From: Gordonia sputi NBRC 100414
GTDB lineage: Bacteria; Actinomycetota; Actinomycetes; Mycobacteriales; Mycobacteriaceae
Length of the DNA stretch: 46,056 bases
Reading direction: 5' to 3'
Assembly: GCF_000248055.1 (NCBI RefSeq)
Contig: NZ_BAFC01000049.1
Span: 1 to 46,056, forward strand
Positions 7,441 to 15,275 of the stretch are shown here, in pieces (position 1 is the stretch's first letter; each line of letters opens with the position of its first letter). The notes under the pieces were generated by a model. That model did not search any database. It was not told the origin of the DNA and was given only the letters and a program-made list of their open reading frames with translations. Position numbers and translations under genes: made by a program.

Positions 7441-8607
7441 TCATGCAGGGTCAGCCGCGAGCGCGTCGCCGAGCCGTCGGAGCGAAGTGTTGGCAGATCC
7501 GAGGGTGAATTCATTCTGCTTGGCGCGCAGGAAGTATCGGTGCGTGGGATGGCTCGTATCCAATCCGACGCCGCCGTGGACGTGGACGGCCGTGTGCGCC
7601 ACTCGATGCCCCGACTCCGCTGCCCAGAACTTCGCGGTGGCGATGGCAGCGGAAACGTCTGCGCTGCCGGTGGTTTCGGGGTGTTCGGGGTCGCCGGACG
7701 AACCCTCGTCGGACTGCGCGAGGAGCCACGAGGCCTGGGTGGTGGTCAGCGACAGCGCCGAGACGTCGATGTAACCGTCCGCGAGGCGCTGCGCGACGGC
7801 CTGGAACGAGCCGATCGGCCGCCCGAACTGTTCACGTTCGCGGGCGTAGCGTGCGGTGGCGTCCAGCGCGGCGGCGAGCACCCCGGACTGCTCAGCACAG
7901 ACCGCGAGGGTGAGGCGATCGACGAGGTCGGATACGACGTCGACGCCGTGCAGGACATGGGCATCGTCGAGTGCGACGTCGGAGAATTCGACGTGATAGG
8001 TCGGAGTGAGGCCGGTGGAGCGGGTTTCGGTGATCGTGATGCCGGTGGTGGAGGCATCGACGACCGCGACCGCGACCGAATCGGAATCATGTGCGGTGAC
8101 CAACAGCAGCCCTGCCGCAGCGGCATAGCCGACGTTGATCTTGCTGCCGCGCAGCACGTATCCGTCGTCGGTTTTGGTCAGAGTGGTTGTGGGCGAGAGC
8201 GCGTCGTCGCCGAGGTCTTCTTCGACGGCGGCGGTTGCGATGAGTGTGCCGTCGGCGAGGCGGGGCAGTAGCTCGGCTGCGAGCGTCGTGGCGGCGTATC
8301 GGGCGAGGATCGGGCCGGCCGCGATCGCGTGCTGTCCGAAGGGGACGCGGGCGAGGTGCGTGCCGAGTTGCTCTGCGACGGCGGTGTTCTCGACGGTCGA
8401 GAGCTCGCCTGCGGCGTCGCCCGCGAGGGTTTCGGGGAGTTCGAGAGCGAGCAGGCCCGCGGCTGCGAGTTCACGCCAGAGCTGGTCGTCGAGTGGCGCC
8501 GACGAGGCTTCGAGCGCAGCGACTCGCTCGGAGGTGCTGATCTTGGTCGCGATGTCGGCGGCGAGATCGCGCACCGCCGTTGCGGTCTCGGGGAGAGTGA
8601 AGTCCAT
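7441..8607 (-). CDS. fadE27: Acyl-CoA dehydrogenase subunit FadE27 (ChsE5-like)
   Basis: A 388-residue acyl-CoA dehydrogenase-fold protein. Such steroid-specific dehydrogenases are heterotetramers: FadE26 (ChsE4) supplies the catalytic glutamate and FadE27 (ChsE5) contributes to FAD binding and lacks the base. Consistent with that, the FAD-contact region REREQFGRPIGSFQAV and the HVHGGVGL segment are present. The start is the ATG at 8605-8607, preceded by GAGGAG at good spacing. It follows fadE26 on the same strand, but the two are separated by about 270 bp filled with a repeat array, unusual for genes whose products form one complex. Confidence 0.88.
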   Translation of the reverse strand: MDFTLPETATAVRDLAADIATKISTSERVAALEASSAPLDDQLWRELAAAGLLALELPETLAGDAAGELSTVENTAVAEQLGTHLARVPFGQHAIAAGPILARYAATTLAAELLPRLADGTLIATAAVEEDLGDDALSPTTTLTKTDDGYVLRGSKINVGYAAAAGLLLVTAHDSDSVAVAVVDASTTGITITETRSTGLTPTYHVEFSDVALDDAHVLHGVDVVSDLVDRLTLAVCAEQSGVLAAALDATARYAREREQFGRPIGSFQAVAQRLADGYIDVSALSLTTTQASWLLAQSDEGSSGDPEHPETTGSADVSAAIATAKFWAAESGHRVAHTAVHVHGGVGLDTSHPTHRYFLRAKQNEFTLGSANTSLRRLGDALAADPA

Positions 8608-8609
8608 GG

Positions 8610-8877
8610 CGGGTGCTCCTCGGTGGGTGGGTGATCTCGACAAGCTCGATCAGCGGTTGTTGGCTCGGTCGGCGGGTGGGGGTCGGTTGGCGGGCTGGTG
8701 ATCTCGACAAGCTCGATCAGCGGTAGTGGGCTCGATCAGCGGGTGGGGGTTTGGTCGGTGGGTGGGTGATCTCGACAAGCTCGATCAGCAAAAGGTGGCT
8801 CGATCAGCGGTGGTGGGGTTCGATCAGCGGGGTGATCTCGACAAGCTCGATCAGCGAAAAGTAGCTCGATCAGCGCC
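8610..8877. repeat. Array of CTCGACAAGCTCGATCAGC repeats between fadE26 and fadE27
   Basis: The unit GATCTCGACAAGCTCGATC followed by AGC occurs four times, starting at 8633, 8700, 8768 and 8834, so with a period of 66 to 68 bp. Shorter copies of CTCGATCAGC occur between them (near 8731, 8799, 8821 and 8865). Each unit has GATC at both ends and an internal TCGA/TCGA inverted repeat, so it can fold. Related motifs with the core TCGACAAGCTC are, as far as I know, scattered between genes in many actinobacteria; their role is not established. Confidence 0.8.
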
Positions 8878-10080
8878 TCAGCGGCGGGCGGGCGGGAGGC
8901 CGAGGGCCAGCATGCCGATGATGTCGCGCTGGATCTCGTTGGTGCCGCCGCCGAAGGTGAGGATCAGCGAGGTCCGCTGGTAGCGCTCGAGTCGGCCGTG
9001 GAGCTGGGCGCCGGGCGAATCCTGCCGGAGCGTCGCGGCGGGTCCGACGACCTCCATCAGCAAACGGTAAGCCTCGGTGGAGAATTCGGTGCCGAAAACC
9101 TTGGTGGCCGAGGCGTCGGCAGGACTCGGCGATCCGCCGGATGCCGCGGCGGAGGCGATTTTCCAGTTGATCAACTTCAGGTACTCGACCTTCGCGTGTA
9201 CCCGCGCGAGGTTTGTGCGCACCCACGGTGCGTCGATGACGCGCTGGCCGTCGCCGGTCTTGTGTTGCTGTGCCCAAGCGACGGTTTCGCGAAGCGCGGT
9301 CTGCACGGGGGCGGCGCTGCAGAGCGCGACCCGCTCGTGGTTGAGCTGATTGGTCACCAGCGGCCAGCCGCCGCCCTCTTCGCCGACTCGCGCGCTCACC
9401 GGTACCCGGACGTCGGAGTAGTAGGTGGCCGATGTGTCAACGCCCGACATCGTGTGGACCGGGGTGTAGTCGAATCCGGCGCTGTCGGTCGGGACGATGA
9501 GCATCGAGATGCCCTTGTGTTTCTTTCCGCCGGGCTCGAGGGTCGACGGGTCGGTGCGGCACGCGAGCCAGATGTAGTCGGCGTATGCGACCAGCGACGT
9601 CCACATCTTCTGTCCGTTGATCACGTACTCGTCGCCGTCGCGCACGGCGGTCGTGCGTAGAGCCGCGAGGTCGGTGCCTGCCTCCGGCTCGGAGTATCCG
9701 ATCGAGAAGTGCAGTTCACCCGCCGCGATCTTGGGCAGGAAGAAGGCCTTCTGCTCGTCGGTGCCGTAGTTCATGATCGTCGGCGCAACCGAGTTGATGG
9801 TCAGGAACGGGACGGGCGCGCCCGCGATCGCGGCCTCGTCGGTGAAGATCAACTGGTCCATCATCGAACGGTTCTGGCCGCCGAACTCGGTCGGCCAGCC
9901 GAGCGCGAGCCAGCCGTCGGAGCCCATCTGTGCCACGACGTCGCGGTACGCGTCGCCCTCGCCGAGTTCGCCGTCACCGCCCGTGAGTGCGGCGCGTCGT
10001 TCGTCTGTCATCAGCCCTGCGAAATACGACCGCAGCTCGCGACGGAGATCGGCCTGTTGCTCTGTGTACGCGATGCGCAT
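8878..10080 (-). CDS. fadE26: Acyl-CoA dehydrogenase subunit FadE26 (ChsE4-like)
   Basis: A 400-residue acyl-CoA dehydrogenase, the same length as M. tuberculosis FadE26 (Rv3504). Landmarks: FSIGYSEPEAGTDLA at 125-139, GQKMWTS at 156-162, the catalytic glutamate E249 in the NHER motif at 247-250, and FGGGTNEIQRD near the C-terminus. With FadE27 it should form the heterotetramer that introduces the alpha-beta double bond into the steroid side-chain CoA ester. ATG start at 10078-10080. It is divergent from fdxD with a perfect KstR palindrome between them, 39 bp upstream of this start. Confidence 0.92.
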   Translation of the reverse strand: MRIAYTEQQADLRRELRSYFAGLMTDERRAALTGGDGELGEGDAYRDVVAQMGSDGWLALGWPTEFGGQNRSMMDQLIFTDEAAIAGAPVPFLTINSVAPTIMNYGTDEQKAFFLPKIAAGELHFSIGYSEPEAGTDLAALRTTAVRDGDEYVINGQKMWTSLVAYADYIWLACRTDPSTLEPGGKKHKGISMLIVPTDSAGFDYTPVHTMSGVDTSATYYSDVRVPVSARVGEEGGGWPLVTNQLNHERVALCSAAPVQTALRETVAWAQQHKTGDGQRVIDAPWVRTNLARVHAKVEYLKLINWKIASAAASGGSPSPADASATKVFGTEFSTEAYRLLMEVVGPAATLRQDSPGAQLHGRLERYQRTSLILTFGGGTNEIQRDIIGMLALGLPPARR

Positions 10081-10119
10081 GTTCGACCCCTGTGCTTTCG
10101 GTGGGTACTCGCCAACTTC

Positions 10120-10133
10120 TGAAACACGTTCTA
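10120..10133. promoter_or_regulatory. KstR operator between fadE26 and fdxD
   Basis: TGAAACACGTTCTA fits TnnAACnnGTTnnA at every fixed position. It lies 39 bp upstream of the fadE26 start and 54 bp upstream of the fdxD start, so it can control both divergent transcripts. Confidence 0.88.
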
Positions 10134-10187
10134 ACCTGTATCCACCCAGCCGTCAACCAGCGGACCTGACAACGAAGAGGGGTACTG

Positions 10188-10376
10188 ATGCGAATCAAGG
10201 CGGATTTCGACCTATGTGAGGCCAACGGTGTGTGCGTCGGATTCGCACCCGAGTTCTTCGACCTCGATGACGACGACTACCTGGTGATTCTGTCCGACGA
10301 GGTGCCCGACGAGAAGGTCGACGAGGTGCGTCGGGCAGTGGCCGGATGTCCTAAGTCGGCACTGCGGCTCGAGTGA
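10188..10376 (+). CDS. fdxD: Small ferredoxin FdxD-like, probable [3Fe-4S] electron donor
   Basis: 62 residues with cluster cysteines C10, C16 and C54 (C54 followed by Pro). The position that holds the second cysteine in a [4Fe-4S] motif is N13 (CEANGVC), as in the P450-associated single-cluster ferredoxins of actinobacteria, which carry [3Fe-4S] or labile clusters. An acidic stretch DLDDDD at 25-30 may serve partner docking. The start is ATG with GAAGAGGGG-type ribosome binding site upstream. In M. tuberculosis FdxD (Rv3503c) lies in the same place between fadE26 and the mce4 operon. It could pass electrons to a P450 of steroid hydroxylation or to another cluster enzyme; the partner is not visible. 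Confidence 0.88.
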   Translation: MRIKADFDLCEANGVCVGFAPEFFDLDDDDYLVILSDEVPDEKVDEVRRAVAGCPKSALRLE

Positions 10377-10427
10377 ATTCGACGAGTGGTTTCGGGGGTT
10401 CTGTTCCGGCGCGCAGGGCGCGCATGT

Positions 10428-10441
10428 TAGAACAGGTTCTA
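10428..10441. promoter_or_regulatory. KstR operator before the SDR-mce4 operon
   Basis: TAGAACAGGTTCTA is a full match to the consensus, with perfect 6-bp arms TAGAAC/GTTCTA and a 2-bp centre. It lies 20 bp upstream of the dehydrogenase ATG and is the only visible operator for the whole transport operon that follows. Confidence 0.9.
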
Positions 10442-10461
10442 GTAATTGAAAGGGGTTCGTG

Positions 10462-11352
10462 ATGGTGCAGTCACTTGACGATCGGGTCGCCGTGGTCACC
10501 GGCGCCGGTGCTGGTCTCGGCAGGGCCGAGGCGATCGGTCTCGCCAAGGCGGGTGCGACCGTGATCGTCAACGACCTCGCGAACGCGCTCGACGCCAGCG
10601 ACACGATCGAGACCATCACCGGCGCGGGCGGCCGAGCGGTGCCCGTCGCAGGCGACATCTCCGACTCCGGCGTCGCGGCAGAGATCATGCGCGTTGCCAC
10701 CGAAGACCTCGGCCGACTCGACGTCGTGGTCAGCAACGCGGGCGTCGTCCGCGACAAGATGCTGTTCAACATGACCGACGACGAGTGGGATCTGGTGATC
10801 CGGGTCCACCTCCGGGGACACTTCCTGCTCAACCGCAACGCAGGCGCCTACTGGCGCAACGAGTCGAAGAAGGCGGGCGGACCCGTCTACGGGCGCCTGA
10901 TCAACACCTCGTCGGAAGCCGGTCTGCTCGGCCCCGAGGGGCAGGCGAACTACGCCGCGGCCAAGGCCGGGATCACCGCGCTCACCCTCTCCTCGTCGCG
11001 CGCGCTCAAGCGCTACGGCGTGCGTGCAAACGCGATCTGTCCACGCGCGCGGACAGCGATGACCGCCGCGGTATTCGGTGATGGACCCGCCGATGGCGTC
11101 GACCCGCTGTCGCCCGAGCACGTTGTACGACTCGTGAATTTTCTGGCGTCGCCCGACTCCGACGACGTGACCGGACAGGTCTTCGTCGTCTATGGTCCGC
11201 GCGTTACCCTGATGGCCGCGCCGACCGTCGACGAGGTCTTCGAGGCCGAGAGTGGCACCTGGGATTCCGACGATCTCGCGAAGACGCTCACGTCGTATTT
11301 TGCCGAGCGCGATCCGTCGAAAACCTTCACGGCGCGTGGGCTGGTCAACTGA
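10462..11352 (+). CDS. SDR 3-hydroxyacyl-CoA dehydrogenase of steroid side-chain degradation (Rv3502c/ChsB1-like)
   Basis: 296 residues. Classical short-chain dehydrogenase: TGAGAGLG cofactor motif at 13-20, NAG at 92-94, catalytic S151, Y164 and K168 (YAAAK). It resembles the dehydrogenase part of peroxisomal multifunctional enzyme 2 (HSD17B4) and M. tuberculosis Rv3502c, which oxidises the 3-hydroxyacyl-CoA formed by the hydratase. Start: ATG at 10462, six bases after AAAGGGG; the adjacent GTG at 10459 is too close to that site. In the usual PG motif after the active site this protein reads CPRARTAM. It heads the mce4 operon, 60 bp before yrbE4A. Confidence 0.85.
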   Translation: MVQSLDDRVAVVTGAGAGLGRAEAIGLAKAGATVIVNDLANALDASDTIETITGAGGRAVPVAGDISDSGVAAEIMRVATEDLGRLDVVVSNAGVVRDKMLFNMTDDEWDLVIRVHLRGHFLLNRNAGAYWRNESKKAGGPVYGRLINTSSEAGLLGPEGQANYAAAKAGITALTLSSSRALKRYGVRANAICPRARTAMTAAVFGDGPADGVDPLSPEHVVRLVNFLASPDSDDVTGQVFVVYGPRVTLMAAPTVDEVFEAESGTWDSDDLAKTLTSYFAERDPSKTFTARGLVN

Positions 11353-11412
11353 CCCACTTCTGTGTGTTTTGCGTGCTAGGTTGCTTGGAAACCGGGGAAG
11401 AGGAGCAGACGT

Positions 11413-12177
11413 TTGTCGCGCAGGCTTGACGCGCCGCTGGAACAGGTCGGCGACTTCGTTGCCCTAGGTGTCGATTCATTCCGCGAGCTGTTTCATCGTC
11501 CTTTTCAGTGGCGGGAGACGGTCGAGCAATCGTGGGCGATCGCGCGTGTTTCGATGATGCCGACGCTGCTCGTGGCGATCCCCTTCACCGTGCTCGTCAG
11601 CTTCACGCTCAACATCCTGCTGCGCGAGATCGGTGCGCAAGACCTGTCGGGAGCAGGCGCAGCGCTCGGCACGATCACTCAGATCGGTCCCATTGTCACG
11701 GTGCTCATCGTCGCCGGAGCGGGCGCCACGGCAATCTGCGCCGACCTCGGCGCACGGACGATCCGCGAGGAAATCGACGCGATGGAGGTGCTCGGGATCA
11801 ACCCGGTGCACCGACTGGTGGTTCCTCGCGTGATCGCCTCGACCGGCGTGGCGCTGTTGCTCAACAGCCTTGTGTGCACGATCGGTATCGGCGGCGGATT
11901 CTTGTTCTCGGTCTATCTGCAGGACGTCAATCCGGGTGCGTTCCTCGCCAGCCTCACGCTGCTCACCGGCTTCGGTGAGCTGATGATCTCGATGGTCAAA
12001 GCGGCGCTGTTCGGGCTGTTCGCGGGATTGGTCGGCTGCTATCAGGGACTCAACGTCAAGGGTGGGGCCAAGGGCGTCGGCGACGCGGTGAACGAGACCG
12101 TCGTCTACTCCTTCATGGCGCTGTTCGTCGTCAACGTCGTGGTGACCGCGGTCGGCGTGAAGGCGACGGCGGGCTGA
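11413..12177 (+). CDS. yrbE4A: Mce4 transporter permease YrbE4A
   Basis: 254 residues, the same length as YrbE4A of M. tuberculosis (Rv3501c). MlaE-type permease: hydrophobic spans around 48-70, 90-108, 140-170 and 225-250, and the family motif EEIDAMEVLGINP followed by VVPR in the cytoplasmic loop near 117-138. The start is TTG at 11413-11415 with a strong GAGGAG about 8 bp upstream. With YrbE4B it forms the membrane channel of the Mce4 sterol importer, energised by an MceG-type ATPase not encoded here. The next gene starts 3 bp after its stop. Confidence 0.93.
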   Translation: MSRRLDAPLEQVGDFVALGVDSFRELFHRPFQWRETVEQSWAIARVSMMPTLLVAIPFTVLVSFTLNILLREIGAQDLSGAGAALGTITQIGPIVTVLIVAGAGATAICADLGARTIREEIDAMEVLGINPVHRLVVPRVIASTGVALLLNSLVCTIGIGGGFLFSVYLQDVNPGAFLASLTLLTGFGELMISMVKAALFGLFAGLVGCYQGLNVKGGAKGVGDAVNETVVYSFMALFVVNVVVTAVGVKATAG

Positions 12178-12180
12178 GAA

Positions 12181-13032
12181 ATGGTCCTTCCCTTCACGAC
12201 GCGGCTCCAGACCGCCAGAGTCGCGATCAAACGCGCGGGCGACGACTGGAACCAGATCGGCGATCAGGCGCTCTTCTATTGGGACAGCCTGATTGCGATC
12301 CCGCGAGCGGTACGCCAGTACAAGAAGGAGACGCTTCGGCTGATCGCGGAGATCTCCATGGGCTCTGGTGCGCTGGCGATGATCGGCGGCACCGTCGTCG
12401 TGGTCGGATTCCTGACGTTGTTCACGGGCGGCACCATCGCGGTTCAGGGCTATAGTTCGCTGGCCAACATTGGTGTCGAGGCGCTGACGGGATTCTTCTC
12501 GGCGTTCATCAACGTCCGCATCGCGGTTCCGGTGATCGCGGGTATCGCGCTTGCCGCGACGATCGGCGCGGGAGCGACAGCACAGTTGGGTGCCATGCGC
12601 GTCAGTGAGGAGATCGACGCACTGGAGACCATGGCGATCTCGTCGATTCCCTACCTGGTCAGCACGCGCATCGTGGCGGGCATGATCGCGATCATCCCGC
12701 TCTACTCGCTGGCCTCCCTCGCAGCGTTCGTCGCCAGCCGATTCGCAACGGTCGTGCTCTACGGGCAGTCGTCGGGTGTGTATGACCACTACTTCAATAC
12801 GTTCCTGATCCCGTCGGACATCCTCTGGTCGTTCGTGCAAGCCATCTGTATGGCCATCGCGGTGATGCTGATCCACACCTACTACGGCTACAACGCCGAC
12901 GGCGGTCCGGTCGGCGTGGGCGTCGCGGTCGGCAACGCGGTGCGCGCGTCGCTGGTGGTTGTCGTCGTCATCACTCTGCTCACCTCGCTCGCCATCTACG
13001 GCGCCGACGGCAAGTTCAACCTGGCGGGCTGA
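12181..13032 (+). CDS. yrbE4B: Mce4 transporter permease YrbE4B
   Basis: 283 residues, MlaE-type permease partner of YrbE4A. The motif EEIDALETMAISSIPYLVSTR at about 141-161 matches the conserved loop of the family; hydrophobic spans surround it (about 60-85, 115-135, 165-190, 255-275). It begins with ATG 3 bp after yrbE4A and is followed 4 bp later by mce4A, so it is translationally linked to both neighbours. Confidence 0.93.
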   Translation: MVLPFTTRLQTARVAIKRAGDDWNQIGDQALFYWDSLIAIPRAVRQYKKETLRLIAEISMGSGALAMIGGTVVVVGFLTLFTGGTIAVQGYSSLANIGVEALTGFFSAFINVRIAVPVIAGIALAATIGAGATAQLGAMRVSEEIDALETMAISSIPYLVSTRIVAGMIAIIPLYSLASLAAFVASRFATVVLYGQSSGVYDHYFNTFLIPSDILWSFVQAICMAIAVMLIHTYYGYNADGGPVGVGVAVGNAVRASLVVVVVITLLTSLAIYGADGKFNLAG

Positions 13033-13036
13033 TCAG

Positions 13037-14215
13037 ATGGCGCGCAGACAAGAGCGGAGCCCACTGGTCCGCAAGACGGCAGCGGTGATCATGGTGGGTG
13101 GTCTCGTCGCGGTTGTCGTCGGTGCCGGCGCACAGTTCCTCGGCTGGTTCGCCGACACTCAGTCGGTCACGCTCAACACGCCGCGAGCCGGTCTGGTGAT
13201 GAGTCCCGACGCCAAGGTGAAACTGCGCGGTGTGCAGGTCGGCAGGGTCGCGACGATCAGGCAGGCCGACGGTCACGCGGTGCTCGACCTCGACATCGAC
13301 AGCGACAAAATGTCGCAGATCCCCGCGAACGTGACCGCAGACATCAAATCCAACACGGTTTTCGGGGCCAAAGCCGTCAACCTGGTGATCCCAGAGACCG
13401 GACCGCAGGGCCACCTCTACGCCGGGCAGGTCATCGCGGCCGACCGGGTCGTCGTCGAACTCAATACCGTTTTCCAACAGTTGGTCAACGTGCTCGCCGA
13501 CCTCCAGCCCGACAAGCTCAACGCCGTGATGGGCGCCGTCGACACTGCACTGTCGGGGCAGGGCAAGCAGATCGGTGCCTCGCTCGACCAACTGTCGGGG
13601 TTGCTCGCGAAGACCAACCCTCATCTGCCGGAGCTCAACGAGGCGATCGAACAGGCCGCGGGAGCGACCAATGTGTACGCCGACGCCATGCCGGATCTGA
13701 TGCGGACCATCGACAACGCGACGTTCCTCGGCAACACGTTGCTCGACAACTCGGCCAACCTCGACGCGCTTCTGATCAACGCGACTGGGATGGCCAATAC
13801 GATCAACGGCGTGCTCTCGCCGCCCAAGCAGACACTGATCAACACACTGTCGAACCTGAACCCCGTCGCGCGGCTTCTCGGCTACCAGTCGCCGGGACTG
13901 ACGTGCTTCTTGACGGCCAGCGCGCAGGCCGCTGATCTCGCCAAGCCGATGCTCGGCGGCAAGAACAACAACCTGCTGCTGTACGCCGGATTACAGCCGG
14001 GCACCGACCCCTACACGTATCCGCAGAGCCTCCCGATTGTCGGCGCCGACGGCCCGCCGACCTGCGATGGAGCCCTGAGTGATCCCACAACCGACGTCAA
14101 CTCGGGTTTCTACGTAACCGACAACGCTCCCGTGCCCTACCAGCCACGCACCACTCCGAAGGCCTCACGCGAGAAGCTCTTCCAGGTGCTCTTCGGGGAG
14201 CCCGCCCGTGGTTGA
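13037..14215 (+). CDS. mce4A: Mce4A substrate-binding subunit
   Basis: 392 residues. One N-terminal membrane anchor (about 14-38), then the MCE/MlaD domain with the signature KLRGVQVGRV around residue 63, followed by a long helical segment that in Mce proteins builds the needle-like tunnel across the periplasm, and a C-terminal Cys-containing domain. Start is the ATG at 13037, 4 bp after the yrbE4B stop; the frame is open upstream inside yrbE4B. Its end overlaps mce4B by 8 bp. Confidence 0.93.
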   Translation: MARRQERSPLVRKTAAVIMVGGLVAVVVGAGAQFLGWFADTQSVTLNTPRAGLVMSPDAKVKLRGVQVGRVATIRQADGHAVLDLDIDSDKMSQIPANVTADIKSNTVFGAKAVNLVIPETGPQGHLYAGQVIAADRVVVELNTVFQQLVNVLADLQPDKLNAVMGAVDTALSGQGKQIGASLDQLSGLLAKTNPHLPELNEAIEQAAGATNVYADAMPDLMRTIDNATFLGNTLLDNSANLDALLINATGMANTINGVLSPPKQTLINTLSNLNPVARLLGYQSPGLTCFLTASAQAADLAKPMLGGKNNNLLLYAGLQPGTDPYTYPQSLPIVGADGPPTCDGALSDPTTDVNSGFYVTDNAPVPYQPRTTPKASREKLFQVLFGEPARG

Positions 14216-15275
14216 CAATCGCACCCGCGCGTTCCGCGCCACCGTCATCAAGCTGGGCGCATTCGCGACCGTCATGATCTTGGTCTTCGTCGGCCTCGTC
14301 GCCGTGTTCAGCAACTATCGGCCGGGATCGTCGTCGGACTATTCCGCGATCTTCACGAGTGCGTCGGAGATGAAGTCGGGGTCGAAGGTGAAGATCGCCG
14401 GCGTGCAGGTCGGCACCGTGCACAAGGTCGGGTTGACGCGAAGCAACGACGCCGAGGTGTCGTTCAGCGTCGACGAGAAGTACCGGCTACCGCGATCCGT
14501 GCGCGCGTTGATCCGCTACGAAAACCTGACGGGCGACCGATATGTCGACATCGAGCAAGGCGAGGGCGATCCCGACGACACACTGCCCTCGGGGGCGACG
14601 ATCCCGATCGGGCAGACCGAGCCCGCGATGGACCTCGACAAGTTGCTCGGCGGGTTCAAACCGCTGTTCCGCACGCTCAACCCCGACGAGGTGAACCAAC
14701 TGTCTGCGTCGCTGATCGAGGTCTTTCAGGGCCGAGCACAGCGGGAGGCGTTGACCAATCTGCTCGCGCAGACGTCGTCGTTCACCGGCGCGCTCGCCGA
14801 TCGGGACCAATTGATCGGCGACGTCATCGACAACCTCAACCAGACGCTCGGCATTCTCGACGGCGACAAGAAGGGTCTCGACACCAGCCTGGACCAGATG
14901 CAGCAGTTGATCACCGGCCTGTCGGCACAGCGCGGAACCATCGGAAACGCGCTGACGCAGACGGCCGCGGTGACCAACGGACTGTCGGGGTTGCTCGGTG
15001 CGACGCGTCCCGATCTCAAGCAGATCGTCGCCGAGACGGGCACGGTCTCGGGCAACCTGTTGAAGTCGGAGCCATACCTGCGGCAACTCGCGGGACGACT
15101 CCCCAATGACTTCAAGAAGCTCTCCAATCTCGGCAGCTACGGTGCATGGCTGCAGATCTACTTCTGTCGAATCCGGTTGCTGCTCAGCGGACCCGACGGC
15201 AAGCAGTACTTCTTCACCTCCAACGACGTGATGGGCGATACCACGAAGGCCGGAGGGAGGTGCGCGGCGACATGA
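14208..15275 (+). CDS. mce4B: Mce4B substrate-binding subunit
   Basis: 355 residues with an N-terminal anchor (about 11-33), the MCE domain (KIAGVQVGTVHKV near residue 62), and a helical region rich in Leu/Gln. GTG start at 14208-14210 overlapping the end of mce4A; the stop overlaps the mce4C start as ATGA. It forms one of the six chains of the Mce4 hetero-hexamer. Confidence 0.93.
   Translation: MVDNRTRAFRATVIKLGAFATVMILVFVGLVAVFSNYRPGSSSDYSAIFTSASEMKSGSKVKIAGVQVGTVHKVGLTRSNDAEVSFSVDEKYRLPRSVRALIRYENLTGDRYVDIEQGEGDPDDTLPSGATIPIGQTEPAMDLDKLLGGFKPLFRTLNPDEVNQLSASLIEVFQGRAQREALTNLLAQTSSFTGALADRDQLIGDVIDNLNQTLGILDGDKKGLDTSLDQMQQLITGLSAQRGTIGNALTQTAAVTNGLSGLLGATRPDLKQIVAETGTVSGNLLKSEPYLRQLAGRLPNDFKKLSNLGSYGAWLQIYFCRIRLLLSGPDGKQYFFTSNDVMGDTTKAGGRCAAT

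Noticed and set aside
8610..8877. CRISPR array
   Set aside because: The sequences between the repeats are themselves repetitive and contain shortened copies of the repeat, and no cas gene is nearby.
11476..12876. A 466-codon minus-strand frame across yrbE4A and yrbE4B
   Set aside because: Asp/Arg/His-rich shadow of the permease genes; no domain and no start signal.
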